A program made the translations under genes and the position numbers. The notes under the pieces were generated by a model. It saw only the letters and a list, made by a program, of their open reading frames with translations, had not been told where the DNA came from and did no database searches. 64,000 nucleotides of DNA from assembly GCA_031376385.1 (NCBI GenBank), contig JANMDQ010000013.1:62001-126000 (forward strand), given 5' to 3'. Below are positions 50,404 through 58,881 of the stretch, piece after piece. Origin of the DNA: Aquisediminimonas sp031376385. GTDB lineage: Bacteria > Pseudomonadota > Alphaproteobacteria > Sphingomonadales > Sphingomonadaceae. Numbering within the stretch: the stretch's first letter is position 1; each line of letters opens with the position of its first letter.

Positions 50404-52547
50404 ACGACTTTGCCATCGATCCAACTGAGATCCGCATTCCTGATTTGCGTCAAGAGTTGCGGATTGAACCCGGCGCTCCTCTGTCCACTGGCGCGCCGAG
50501 TTGGACCTTGTTTGATCCCGTGCGGCACATGTTTTTCCAATTGGGGAAGATTGAGTTCCGCATCTTGTCTGGGTGGGCACGAGGTTCATTTGCCGGTATT
50601 GGCGACGAATTGGATGAGGAAGGCCTGGTCGGTGAAGAAGCCGATATCGCTGTATCTCGAGTTGTAGATTTCTCATTGGCCAATCAGCTGACCGTCGCGC
50701 CGATCGGTGATGCCGTCGCAACCTTCACTCAGCAGCGCAAAACTCAACAAAAGGAGTGGTGGCGCTGGATGATGGACAATTATTTATTCTTCCGCCTGCC
50801 TTTGGTGCGACCGTCGCGGTTTCTGGAACGGACAATTGACCGCGTTGCTCCGCTTTGGTCGGTGCAAGCCCTGTGGGTTTTCGCTGGGGTTGCCCTCCTA
50901 GGGCTGTTCCTTGTGTCACGGCAATGGGATGCGTTCATCGCGTCCTTCCTCTACTTTTTCAGCTGGGACGGCCTAGTCGCCTACGCATTTGGCCTGTCGG
51001 CAGTGAAGGTCATCCATGAGCTTGGCCATGCCTATACCGCGACTCGGTTTGGCTGCCGCGTGCCGAGTATGGGCGTCAGCTTTCTGGTTATGTTTCCTGT
51101 GCTTTACACCGATACGACTGGCGCGTGGCGGCTGCGATCTCGCAAGCAAAGGCTGGCGATTGATTGTGCTGGGGTCACTGCTGAATTGATGGTTGCCAGC
51201 CTATCGACACTTGTCTGGGTGCTGTTGCCTGAAGGGTCGCTGCGCAGTGTCTTTTTCGTGCTAGCAACGTCTAGCTGGGTAATGAGCTTAGGCGTCAATC
51301 TCAATCCGTTCATGCGTTTTGATGGCTATTATGTGCTGGCCGACCTGCTGGGCGTGGCCAATTTACAGCCCCGTGCCTTTGCGCTCGGTCGGTGGCGGAT
51401 GCGTGAATATCTGTTCGATTTAAGGGATGTGCCGCCAGAACAAGTCCCTGATCCTGTGCGACGAGGGATGATCATATATGCTTGGCTGACTTGGGCATAT
51501 CGGCTGGTTTTGTTCATTGGGATCGCACTGCTGGTTTATCACATGTTTTTCAAATTGCTGGGGATCTTGCTATTCGTGGTGGAAATGACGGTGTTTGTTA
51601 TGCGCCCGGTGTGGGCCGAAATGAAGGCATGGTATGCGCGTCGGGGCGACATCATGGGGTCGCAACGCGGGCGGCGCTGGCCGTTCATCTTGGGGGCGCT
51701 CTTCATTCTCGCTTGCTTGCCTTTGGACCGCCATATTAGCGCTCCAGCAGTTCTTGCCCCGATTGACGCAAGAGCACTTGTGTCAGGGGATCCAGCCCGA
51801 ATCGAAAAGCTGCTGGTAAGCAACGGTCAGCAGGTGAAAGCTGGGACCATCATTGCTGAACTGAGCGCGCCTGAAGTTGAGGCTTACCGCAGCCAGCGCC
51901 AAGTTCGTATTGCGCAGTTAGAGGCGCAGCTGGCGCGCGGTGCAGCAGATGTTTTGGACCTAGCTAATCGGTCTGTGCTGGAACGCGAACTCGCGTCGGA
52001 AAGAGCGGCATCGGAGGGCGCCGACCGGCGCCGCGCCCGCCTATTCCTCAAGGCACCAGTTGACGGTGTCGTTGCGGATATCATGCCTGACATTCACCCC
52101 GGCCGCTGGCTTGGCGGCTCTGAAACCGTCGCGCGGATTGTCACGCCGGGTCGTTATGATCTGCAAGCCTATGTGGATGAAGATGACACTTGGCGGATCA
52201 CTCATGATGCAAGAGGACGATTTATTCCTGATGATCTGGCGCAACCTTCGCGTTCGGCAAAGCTTGTTGAACAGGCAGCATCAGCGCTACAATTTCTTGA
52301 TCAGCCGATGTTGGCGTCGACCAATGGCGGACCGATCGCTGTGAACGAAGACGCCAGTAAGCGTTTGAAGCCACGTGCCGCTTATTACCGCCTCCGCTTT
52401 GTCGCTGCGTTGGACGGGAATGCCAGCGCTGCCATCATCCAGCCAGTGCCGGGCCAGATCGTCATTGATGCCCCAGGGGTCAGCCTGATCGGCGGCCTGA
52501 TGCGCTCTATTGCCAGGGTCTTGCGCCGTGAATCCTCGCTTAGCTGA
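50400..52547 (+). CDS. M50 (site-2-type) zinc metalloprotease fused to an HlyD-like periplasmic arm
   Basis: A 715-residue polytopic inner-membrane protein. Residues about 35-95 (SWTLFDPVRHMFFQLGKIEF) resemble a PqqD-like peptide-binding segment. The zinc motif HELGH is at 206-210 and the second motif NLNPFMRFDGYYVLADLLG (Asp308) supplies the third ligand, so the protease site is complete. About seven hydrophobic helices surround these. After the last helix (WPFILGALFILACLPL) comes an HlyD-type region: lipoyl half motifs (RIEKLLVSNGQQVKAG, FLKAPVDGVVADI) around a helical hairpin, then a beta-barrel. It could process or hold the giant protein in the membrane and dock to the adaptors. No ATP-binding motif is present. 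Confidence 0.88.
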   Translation: MNDFAIDPTEIRIPDLRQELRIEPGAPLSTGAPSWTLFDPVRHMFFQLGKIEFRILSGWARGSFAGIGDELDEEGLVGEEADIAVSRVVDFSLANQLTVAPIGDAVATFTQQRKTQQKEWWRWMMDNYLFFRLPLVRPSRFLERTIDRVAPLWSVQALWVFAGVALLGLFLVSRQWDAFIASFLYFFSWDGLVAYAFGLSAVKVIHELGHAYTATRFGCRVPSMGVSFLVMFPVLYTDTTGAWRLRSRKQRLAIDCAGVTAELMVASLSTLVWVLLPEGSLRSVFFVLATSSWVMSLGVNLNPFMRFDGYYVLADLLGVANLQPRAFALGRWRMREYLFDLRDVPPEQVPDPVRRGMIIYAWLTWAYRLVLFIGIALLVYHMFFKLLGILLFVVEMTVFVMRPVWAEMKAWYARRGDIMGSQRGRRWPFILGALFILACLPLDRHISAPAVLAPIDARALVSGDPARIEKLLVSNGQQVKAGTIIAELSAPEVEAYRSQRQVRIAQLEAQLARGAADVLDLANRSVLERELASERAASEGADRRRARLFLKAPVDGVVADIMPDIHPGRWLGGSETVARIVTPGRYDLQAYVDEDDTWRITHDARGRFIPDDLAQPSRSAKLVEQAASALQFLDQPMLASTNGGPIAVNEDASKRLKPRAAYYRLRFVAALDGNASAAIIQPVPGQIVIDAPGVSLIGGLMRSIARVLRRESSLS

Positions 52548-53703
52548 ACCCAACGCGCCAGCGGAGTTGCAGTTGACCCGGCTTCACAGCTGGGCCGCTG
52601 TTGACCGTTTTCTAATCTGTGGGGCCGTCGCCGTCGCATTGGCGCTCTGCATTGGTTTGGCATCGGGATCATCATTCCCGAGCCGCAGCACCAAGACTGA
52701 ACTAATCGTCAATATAGGGTCGGTGCCTATAGTGGAGCCGTTGATCTTAAAGGCGGTCAACAAGAACGTGGCCAAACGCACCAATGACGCCACGCCAATG
52801 ACGACGGTGGTGGTGCCCGCTGCACCGGCCCTCCTCTTTAGCGGCAGCGCCAGTGATTTTGAACGCGCCACCGATTGTTTGGCAGCAACGATATTCTACG
52901 AAGCAGGGAATGAACCAACCGCTGGGCAAATGGCCGTGGCCCAAGTGGTGCTTAACCGCGCGCGCCATCCGGCCTATCCCAAGACGGTTTGCGGCGTGGT
53001 GTTTCAGGGTCATGAGCGTCGCACTGGCTGCCAGTTTAGCTATACTTGCGACGGGTCCATGGCGCGGAGGCCCCCGGCAGCGGCGTGGACGCGCTACCGC
53101 GGAATCGCGCAGGCGATGCTCAAAGGTCTGGTCTATGCGCCGGTTGGGCTGGCCACGCATTACCATACCGATTGGGTTCTCCCTTCATGGAGCGCAAAGC
53201 TCGACAAGGTGAGAGTGGAACGCACGCACTTGTTTTTCCGCTACTCGGCATACTGGGGGACGCCAGCTGCGTTTCAGGCCAAGATGACTGGCTTTGAGCC
53301 TGCCTATGCCAAGCTTGCGGCTCTTTCAGTCGCACACGGAGGTGCCGCTGAGACCGAGGACGCACTTGCGGACGGCGAAGGCGTACCTGAAGCTGCGCTG
53401 GACACAGTATCGACTGAGTTAAACGAAGCAGATCTGTCGAAGGACATATTTGTTATCTACGTCGATCCCCTTCTCGAATCCTCGGCCCTCATCACGATGG
53501 CCCAGAACGCCTGCGGCAACCGCAAAAAATGCAAGGTCTTGGCATGGGCCGACCAAGCCCTGATGCCGCGCGGATTGCCAATAGAACCAGAGGAACGAGC
53601 GGCAATGGCATTCAGCTATATCCGCCAACCCGGTCGTCAAAGTGAAAAATCAAAGTGGAATTGCGCGCTTTTCCCACGTGATAAAGCAGGAGATTGTTTA
53701 TAG
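52528..53703 (+). CDS. SleB-type cell wall hydrolase
   Basis: A 391-residue protein starting at GTG 52528, inside the end of the M50 gene (20-bp overlap). One N-terminal transmembrane anchor (FLICGAVAVALALCIGLASG) is followed by a linker and a SleB/Hydrolase_2 domain. Its family motifs are CLAATIFYEAGNEPTAGQMA, VAQVVLNRARHPAYPKTVCG and GCQFSYTCDG, with ATHYHTDWVLPSWSAKL further on. The glutamate in YEAGNEP is the presumed catalytic residue. About 130 residues of unknown type follow. Its position suggests local opening of peptidoglycan for the export complex, but general wall turnover is equally possible. Confidence 0.87.
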   Translation: MNPRLAEPNAPAELQLTRLHSWAAVDRFLICGAVAVALALCIGLASGSSFPSRSTKTELIVNIGSVPIVEPLILKAVNKNVAKRTNDATPMTTVVVPAAPALLFSGSASDFERATDCLAATIFYEAGNEPTAGQMAVAQVVLNRARHPAYPKTVCGVVFQGHERRTGCQFSYTCDGSMARRPPAAAWTRYRGIAQAMLKGLVYAPVGLATHYHTDWVLPSWSAKLDKVRVERTHLFFRYSAYWGTPAAFQAKMTGFEPAYAKLAALSVAHGGAAETEDALADGEGVPEAALDTVSTELNEADLSKDIFVIYVDPLLESSALITMAQNACGNRKKCKVLAWADQALMPRGLPIEPEERAAMAFSYIRQPGRQSEKSKWNCALFPRDKAGDCL

Positions 53704-53735
53704 CGCCGTCCCCTTTCTTAGAAAGCCACAGGCGC

Positions 53736-53774
53736 AACCTGAACAAGGTTACAGTCCCGCGCATCTTTTCCTAC
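53736..53774 (-). repeat. 39-nt dispersed element, copy B
   Basis: Inverted copy of the element at 18235-18273: the 20-mer and 9-mer are identical and the 10-nt spacer differs in sequence but not length. It lies in the 297-bp gap between the cell wall hydrolase and motA. A perfect 9-bp hairpin (GCCTTTGCC-CATATC-GGCAAAGGC, 53778-53801) is 3 bp away. Nothing else in 53704-54000 reads as a gene. Confidence 0.6.
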
Positions 53775-54000
53775 ACCGCCTTTGCCCATATCGGCAAAGG
53801 CCGACAGTATATTCACGGCCTGTCGCAGATGGTGACAGATTTTCAAAGATCAACTCGAACAATACAAGAACAAATGTGAATGTCAATGTAAACTGGCACC
53901 CTTGCTATCGCTTTCCCACGCAAGTTTCCGCGCCTGCTGCCGTATCCCTAGCCAAAGGCCCCTCGGCCATCACCTTAATAGTGCCGGAGCGCCGCCCACC

Positions 54001-54864
54001 ATGTTTCAAGCCGTCGGCATAATTGTTCTCATATTGATGGTTTTTGGCGGCTTTGCGCTGACGGGGGGGAATCTTGGGCCGGTGATGCATGCATTGCCGC
54101 ACGAAATGCTGATCATTGGCGGCGCGGGCATTGGGTCTTTGATCATTGGGAACAGCGTTAAGGAATTAAAGGCGCTTGGCGCTTGTTTGGGTAAAGTTTT
54201 CAAAGGTCCGCAGCACAACGCACAAGATTATCTCGATTGCATTTTTCTCGTCACCAAATTGATGAAAATGATGCGCGTTGATGGGCCAGTTGCGCTGGAG
54301 CCGCATATTGAAGACCCGGCGACATCAAGCATTTTTGGAGATTATCCTCGTCTTTTGAAAGACAAGGTGCTGATCCATTTGATCACCGATACCCTACGGT
54401 TGGTCGTTGTTTCGTCCGGCACGCTAGACCCTTATGCGGTCGAGGAAGTGATGGATTGCAGCATCAAGAGCCATCACCATCATGCCCTGAAACCGGCTGA
54501 GGCCTTACAAGGGCTGGGGGATGCCTTGCCTGCGCTTGGTATCGTTGCAGCGGTTCTGGGGGTGGTGAAGACGATGGGGTCCATTGATAAGCCGCCGGAG
54601 GTTTTGGGCGGCATGATCGGCTCTGCTTTGGTCGGGACGTTTCTGGGCGTATTGCTGGCCTACGGGCTTGTTGGGCCATTTGCCAACCGCGCCAAGCAAG
54701 TGATTGAAGGCGACGCGGCCATTTATCACGTCGTCAAACAGATCATCATTGCCTCACTCCACGGCCACCCGATCCCGCTCGTGATTGAGGCCGCGCGTTC
54801 TGGAATTGAACATAGCAATCAGCCAAGTTTCGCTGCGGTGTTTGATGGCATGAGGGCGCGCTGA
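54001..54864 (+). CDS. motA: Flagellar motor stator protein MotA
   Basis: Proton-channel stator subunit of 287 residues from the ATG at 54001 (MFQAVGIIVLILMVFGGFAL). Four hydrophobic segments are present. The conserved cytoplasmic loop carries the charged motor-interface region, and PAEALQGLGDALPALGIVAAVLGVVKTMG with GSALVGTFLGVLLAYGLVGP forms the conserved helices 3-4. The length matches E. coli MotA (295). A longer reading into 53902 lacks support. motB follows 1 bp after the stop codon. No other flagellar gene is in the window. Confidence 0.95.
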   Translation: MFQAVGIIVLILMVFGGFALTGGNLGPVMHALPHEMLIIGGAGIGSLIIGNSVKELKALGACLGKVFKGPQHNAQDYLDCIFLVTKLMKMMRVDGPVALEPHIEDPATSSIFGDYPRLLKDKVLIHLITDTLRLVVVSSGTLDPYAVEEVMDCSIKSHHHHALKPAEALQGLGDALPALGIVAAVLGVVKTMGSIDKPPEVLGGMIGSALVGTFLGVLLAYGLVGPFANRAKQVIEGDAAIYHVVKQIIIASLHGHPIPLVIEAARSGIEHSNQPSFAAVFDGMRAR

Positions 54865-54865
54865 C

Positions 54866-55720
54866 ATGGCCACCAACGCAGTCGTCCGTCCAATCATCGT
54901 CAAAAAAATCACGATTGAGGCCCACGCCGGCCATCACGGTGGCGCTTGGAAAGTCGCCTATGCCGACTTCGTGACGGCGATGATGGCTTTCTTTCTCCTC
55001 ATGTGGCTGCTCGGCGCGACGACGGAAAAGCAGCGCAAATCCCTCGCCGATTATTTCTCCCCCACGATTGTTGATAAGAAACAAGCATCGGCAGGGTCGG
55101 ACGGCTTGTTCGGCGGAGATTCCATTGTTTCAAAGGATAATTATCCTCACAAAGCGGCGCAAACTGGCACCCAATCGATGACCATTCCCAAGGATGCCAA
55201 AGGCGGGCCAAGCGAAGGCAGTGGCAGGGCAAAAGACGCCGAACGCTTTGCTCAGCTGAAGCAAGAACTTATTCAAAAAGTGCAGAAGCAAGCGACACTC
55301 AAGCGCCTTGCCAATAGCATCCGCTTGGTTCCCACAGCTGAAGGCCTGCGCATTGATCTGGTCGATGATGCAGAGTTTTCAATGTTTGTGGTCGGCAGCG
55401 ATATGTTGACCCCTGAAGCGCGCCGCCTTGTCGTCACAGTAGCAGAGGCGCTGAAAGCTGTGCCCAATGACATTCGCGTGCGCGGGCATACCGATTCCTC
55501 TCCGTTCACGCGCGGGGGGGCTGGCAATAACTGGCAGCTGTCCGGGGCGAGAGCAGAAGCAACGCGGCGGGAATTGGCCATGGCTGGTATTGACCCAAAT
55601 CGCTTCATCCGTATCGAAGGGGTTGCCGACCGCGAACCCTATGACCCCAATCACCCGAGCGACCCGGCCAACAGGCGGATGTCAATCACACTAGGCTGGA
55701 GTGACGAAGGCGGGCGTTAG
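54866..55720 (+). CDS. motB: Flagellar motor stator protein MotB
   Basis: A 284-residue stator subunit that anchors MotA to peptidoglycan. The single transmembrane helix contains the proton-carrying aspartate D34 (WKVAYADFVTAMMAFFLLMW). A plug/linker region follows, then an OmpA-like peptidoglycan-binding domain (VRGHTDSSPF, WQLSGARAEATRRELAMAGI, ANRRMSITLGW). All key positions are conserved, so it should be a functional stator and not a TolR/ExbD relative. Confidence 0.95.
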   Translation: MATNAVVRPIIVKKITIEAHAGHHGGAWKVAYADFVTAMMAFFLLMWLLGATTEKQRKSLADYFSPTIVDKKQASAGSDGLFGGDSIVSKDNYPHKAAQTGTQSMTIPKDAKGGPSEGSGRAKDAERFAQLKQELIQKVQKQATLKRLANSIRLVPTAEGLRIDLVDDAEFSMFVVGSDMLTPEARRLVVTVAEALKAVPNDIRVRGHTDSSPFTRGGAGNNWQLSGARAEATRRELAMAGIDPNRFIRIEGVADREPYDPNHPSDPANRRMSITLGWSDEGGR

Positions 55721-55726
55721 GCGCGC

Positions 55727-57046
55727 CTACCACCAGTCACGGGGCGGGGCGTAGGCCTTTAGCCGATCATTCAGCGCACGGGCCTGAGCGATCAGCAATG
55801 CCTCTCCACCGGGCGGGCCGATCATCTGCAGACCAATGGGCATCTGATCAGATGAAAACCCAATGGGAATGCTGATTGCAGGCAGGCCAGCAATATTGGC
55901 AAGGCCTGTCCAATCTGCCTGATTAACTGGCGCACGGGTGCCTTGCGCGAATGCGACTTGAGGTGTCGTTGGCAGAACAAGGACGCCATTGGCGCCCACT
56001 GCCGCAATCAGATGGGCGCGGACATCATTTAGAATTCCATTGTCTTCGGCAAGAACATTATCTTCGCGGCTGATGGCAAAATCGAGCAGGCGGGAGAGGT
56101 CATCGGAGAATCTCTCGCATCTTTCGGGGCCTAGATCGACCAAATGCACGGCCAATTCCCGCGCGCTGCGAATGAAGCCTGCGGTGCGAATGCGCTTGCA
56201 GTCCGTTGGCAAGCTGAGCGGCTCTAGCGTGGAGGGAAGAAGCGAGAGCGCAAATTGATAGGCACGCGTGATATCTGGCTCTGCCTCCACACCGCCGCCA
56301 TTGTCGAGAGTTAAGAAGCGCGCGCGTTGCATCGCTGTGGCCAGATCAGGCGCGAACATGATGTTGGAGAGGAACGACAAATCGTCAATCGATCTTGCCA
56401 AGGGGCCGATCGCGTCCAAAGGCTCGCAGCACGGCACTAACCCCGCGCTAGGCACAGCCCCGTGACTGGGCTTTAATCCAAAAACACCACAATAGGCCGC
56501 CGGTATGCGGATGGATCCGAGCGTGTCTGTTCCAAGCGATGCCGTGCACAGTCCCGCTGCCACTGCAGCCCCGCTGCCCCCCGATGAGCCGCCGGGCGTG
56601 CGCCCTTCGCCGTAGGGATTAAGGCAGCGACCATAAGCAATATTGTCTGTTGTCGCGCCAAGTGCCGCTTCATGCATATTGAGCGTGCCCAAAATAACAA
56701 CGCCCGCCGCCCGAAGCTTTGCCACCACATCGGCATCTGAATCTGCAACTATTCCCCGTCGCGCGGCCATGCCCGCGCTCAGTTCCAAACCTGCCACCGC
56801 GATATTGGCTTTGATCCCCATCGCAATGCCTTCAAGCGGGCGTTGCTGATCTTGCTTATAACGGCGGTCGCTCTCCGCTGCCGCTGCGAGAGCCGCTTTG
56901 CGGTCAACCTCAATAAATGCCCTCAGTCGGGGGTTGAGCCGGTCAATCCTAGACAGCAAATGCGTTATATAGGCGGTGGGGGTCAGGTTGCGTTTGGAAA
57001 ATGCAGATCGCAACTCAGATATCCCGAGCCTGTGGGTGTCGATCAT
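55727..57046 (-). CDS. Amidase signature family protein
   Basis: A 439-residue hydrolase of the amidase signature family (Ser-cisSer-Lys). The catalytic lysine lies in GIAMGIKANIAVAG. The Gly/Ser-rich signature is TPGGSSGGSGAAVAAGL with the cis-serine, and the nucleophile is in LGTDTLGSIRIPAAYCGVFG. The C-terminal GLPAISIPIGF and LPIGLQ-like MPIGLQMIGPPGGE are also typical. It is a stand-alone gene convergent with motB (6-bp gap), so it is not obviously part of a GatCAB complex. The substrate is unknown. Confidence 0.92.
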   Translation of the reverse strand: MIDTHRLGISELRSAFSKRNLTPTAYITHLLSRIDRLNPRLRAFIEVDRKAALAAAAESDRRYKQDQQRPLEGIAMGIKANIAVAGLELSAGMAARRGIVADSDADVVAKLRAAGVVILGTLNMHEAALGATTDNIAYGRCLNPYGEGRTPGGSSGGSGAAVAAGLCTASLGTDTLGSIRIPAAYCGVFGLKPSHGAVPSAGLVPCCEPLDAIGPLARSIDDLSFLSNIMFAPDLATAMQRARFLTLDNGGGVEAEPDITRAYQFALSLLPSTLEPLSLPTDCKRIRTAGFIRSARELAVHLVDLGPERCERFSDDLSRLLDFAISREDNVLAEDNGILNDVRAHLIAAVGANGVLVLPTTPQVAFAQGTRAPVNQADWTGLANIAGLPAISIPIGFSSDQMPIGLQMIGPPGGEALLIAQARALNDRLKAYAPPRDWW

Positions 57047-57176
57047 AATGGCTGTCCTTTGCGATCCTTTTTATTCCTTCTGCCGCCCAAAAGGGCACAA
57101 AACAAGCGCAGAGATCGGACTCGCCATGCGCCGCTCTTCGCGTTAGGCTACGCCCATAAAAAGGGGAGATGCAAAA

Positions 57177-58820
57177 ATGGAACAACTGAGCGGCCAAGAC
57201 GCAAGCTTCGTTTATTTCGACACGCAAAACACACCGATGCATATTGGATCAGTTGGAATCTATGATCCGTCAACTGCCGCAGGCGGCTTTGTGCGGTTCA
57301 AGGATATACTCCGCCATATCGAAAGCCGTTTGGACGGCGCGCGTAGTTTCCGCCAAAAGCTTGTGCGCGTGCCGTTTGATCTCGATCATCCTTATTGGAT
57401 AGAGGATGATAGCTTCGATCTGGAATATCACGTCCGTCACATCGCCCTGCCTGCACCCGGCGATTGGCGGCAATTGTGCATTCAAGTCGCCCGCCTTCAT
57501 GCGCGACCGATGGACCTCACAAAGCCGCTTTGGGAATTCATCATTGTCGAAGGTCTTGATAACATTCCTGGCCTGCCCAAAGGCTGTTTCGCTCTAGTGG
57601 CCAAGGTCCATCACGCAGCAATTGACGGCATGTCCGGCGTGGAAATGTCAGCTGCTGTTCATGATTTGGCACCTGTTCCGATCAACGCGCCAGAAACGTC
57701 GAACTGGAAAGCAGAAAATGCACCACCTTTGGGCGAACTGCTGTTTCGCACTTGGGTCAATTCGATCCGCCAACCCGTGCGCTTTGCCGAAACGATCGTA
57801 AAGACCATCCCCGGCATGGCCCGATTAGGCCGTGAAATCGCAGGTGGGGATGTTTCGCTTGCTGGCACCAAAATGGCGCCGAAGACGGTCCTCAACGGCA
57901 AAGTCTCCCCACACCGCGTGTTTGATGGCACCTCGTTTGAATTGGCAGACATCCGCGCTGTCAAGGACACGCTGCCCGGCGCCACAGTGAATGATGTGAT
58001 CCTGTCGATCATTGGCGGCGGCCTGCGCGGTTATTTGAAAGCACGGGGCGAACTGCCCGACGAAAGCATGAGTGCAATGGCCCCGATCTCAGTGCGCGAT
58101 GAATCCGAAAAATCGGCCCTTGGCAATCTGGTGTCGGCAATGGTCGTGAATCTAGGCACTAACATCGAAGACCCGGTAGAGCGATTGGCGCATATTCATA
58201 AGGCCGCCAAAAATTCAAAGGCCATGACCAATGCCGTCGGCGCGCGCACATTGACGAACTATAGTCAGCTTATCCCGTCCGGCCTCGCCGGTCTTGGTGC
58301 GCGTCTTTATACGCGGCTGGGGATTGCGAATGCTCATGCGCCCATATTCAACTGCGTTGCGACCAATGTGCCGGGCAGCCGCGTGCCGCTTTATTTTGCA
58401 GGCGCGAAAATGGTCAAAATGATGGGCCTTGGTCCAATCTTTGACGGCATGGGCCTGATCAACACCATTTATTCCTATGAGAAGGACATCGCGATTTCCT
58501 TCACCAGTGACCGCATGATGATCCCGGATCCATCGGCCTATGCGGAGGCTTTGCGCATATCATTTGAGGAGTTGAAAGCAGCGGCTATCGGTGGGGCTGC
58601 CAAAAAGGCTGCTGTGGCGAAAGTTGCGAAGGCTAAATCAGTCCCCAAGCCCACTGCCAAGGTGGCTCCAGCAAAGGTTGCTGCGAAAAAGCCGGCAGTG
58701 ACCAAAGCGGCAAAGCCCGTTGCGGCTGTGGCCGCCGTCATCGCCAAAGCACCCAAGGTTGCCGCAAAGCCGAAGACTGTCACTGCAAAGGTAAAGGGCA
58801 GCCCCAAGAAAAAGGGGTGA
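57177..58820 (+). CDS. Wax ester synthase / diacylglycerol acyltransferase (WS/DGAT) with Lys/Ala-rich tail
   Basis: Makes wax esters or triacylglycerols from acyl-CoA, 547 residues. The ribosome-binding site AAGGGGAGA precedes the ATG at 57177. The start MEQLSGQDASFVYFDT is typical. The active-site HHxxxDG motif is at 145-151 (VHHAAIDGM). The second-domain motifs TVNDVILSIIGGGLRGYL and NCVATNVPGSRVPLYFAGA follow. The family normally ends near residue 465; here about 80 extra residues follow, made of repeated KVAAKKPA/AKAPKVAAK-like units. The tail resembles the basic tails of PHA granule proteins and may tether the enzyme to lipid bodies or DNA, which is inference. Confidence 0.93.
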   Translation: MEQLSGQDASFVYFDTQNTPMHIGSVGIYDPSTAAGGFVRFKDILRHIESRLDGARSFRQKLVRVPFDLDHPYWIEDDSFDLEYHVRHIALPAPGDWRQLCIQVARLHARPMDLTKPLWEFIIVEGLDNIPGLPKGCFALVAKVHHAAIDGMSGVEMSAAVHDLAPVPINAPETSNWKAENAPPLGELLFRTWVNSIRQPVRFAETIVKTIPGMARLGREIAGGDVSLAGTKMAPKTVLNGKVSPHRVFDGTSFELADIRAVKDTLPGATVNDVILSIIGGGLRGYLKARGELPDESMSAMAPISVRDESEKSALGNLVSAMVVNLGTNIEDPVERLAHIHKAAKNSKAMTNAVGARTLTNYSQLIPSGLAGLGARLYTRLGIANAHAPIFNCVATNVPGSRVPLYFAGAKMVKMMGLGPIFDGMGLINTIYSYEKDIAISFTSDRMMIPDPSAYAEALRISFEELKAAAIGGAAKKAAVAKVAKAKSVPKPTAKVAPAKVAAKKPAVTKAAKPVAAVAAVIAKAPKVAAKPKTVTAKVKGSPKKKG

Positions 58821-58832
58821 AGTCCTGCACTG

Positions 58833-58861
58833 CCATGCTCCGAGTTAAGCCCGGAGCATGG
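58833..58861. terminator. Bidirectional hairpin between convergent genes
   Basis: Perfect 10-bp stem CCATGCTCCG / CGGAGCATGG with a 9-nt loop, 12 bp after the WS/DGAT stop codon and 20 bp before the convergent hydrolase stop. There is no T-run, so termination is plausible and not certain. Confidence 0.5.
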
Positions 58862-58881
58862 TCAGAGCCGCATATCAGCTA

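Noticed and set aside
53895..53912. TGGCAC...TTGCTAT sequence upstream of motA as a sigma-54 promoter
   Set aside because: The GG-GC spacing is 7 and not the required 10 nt, so it does not fit the consensus.
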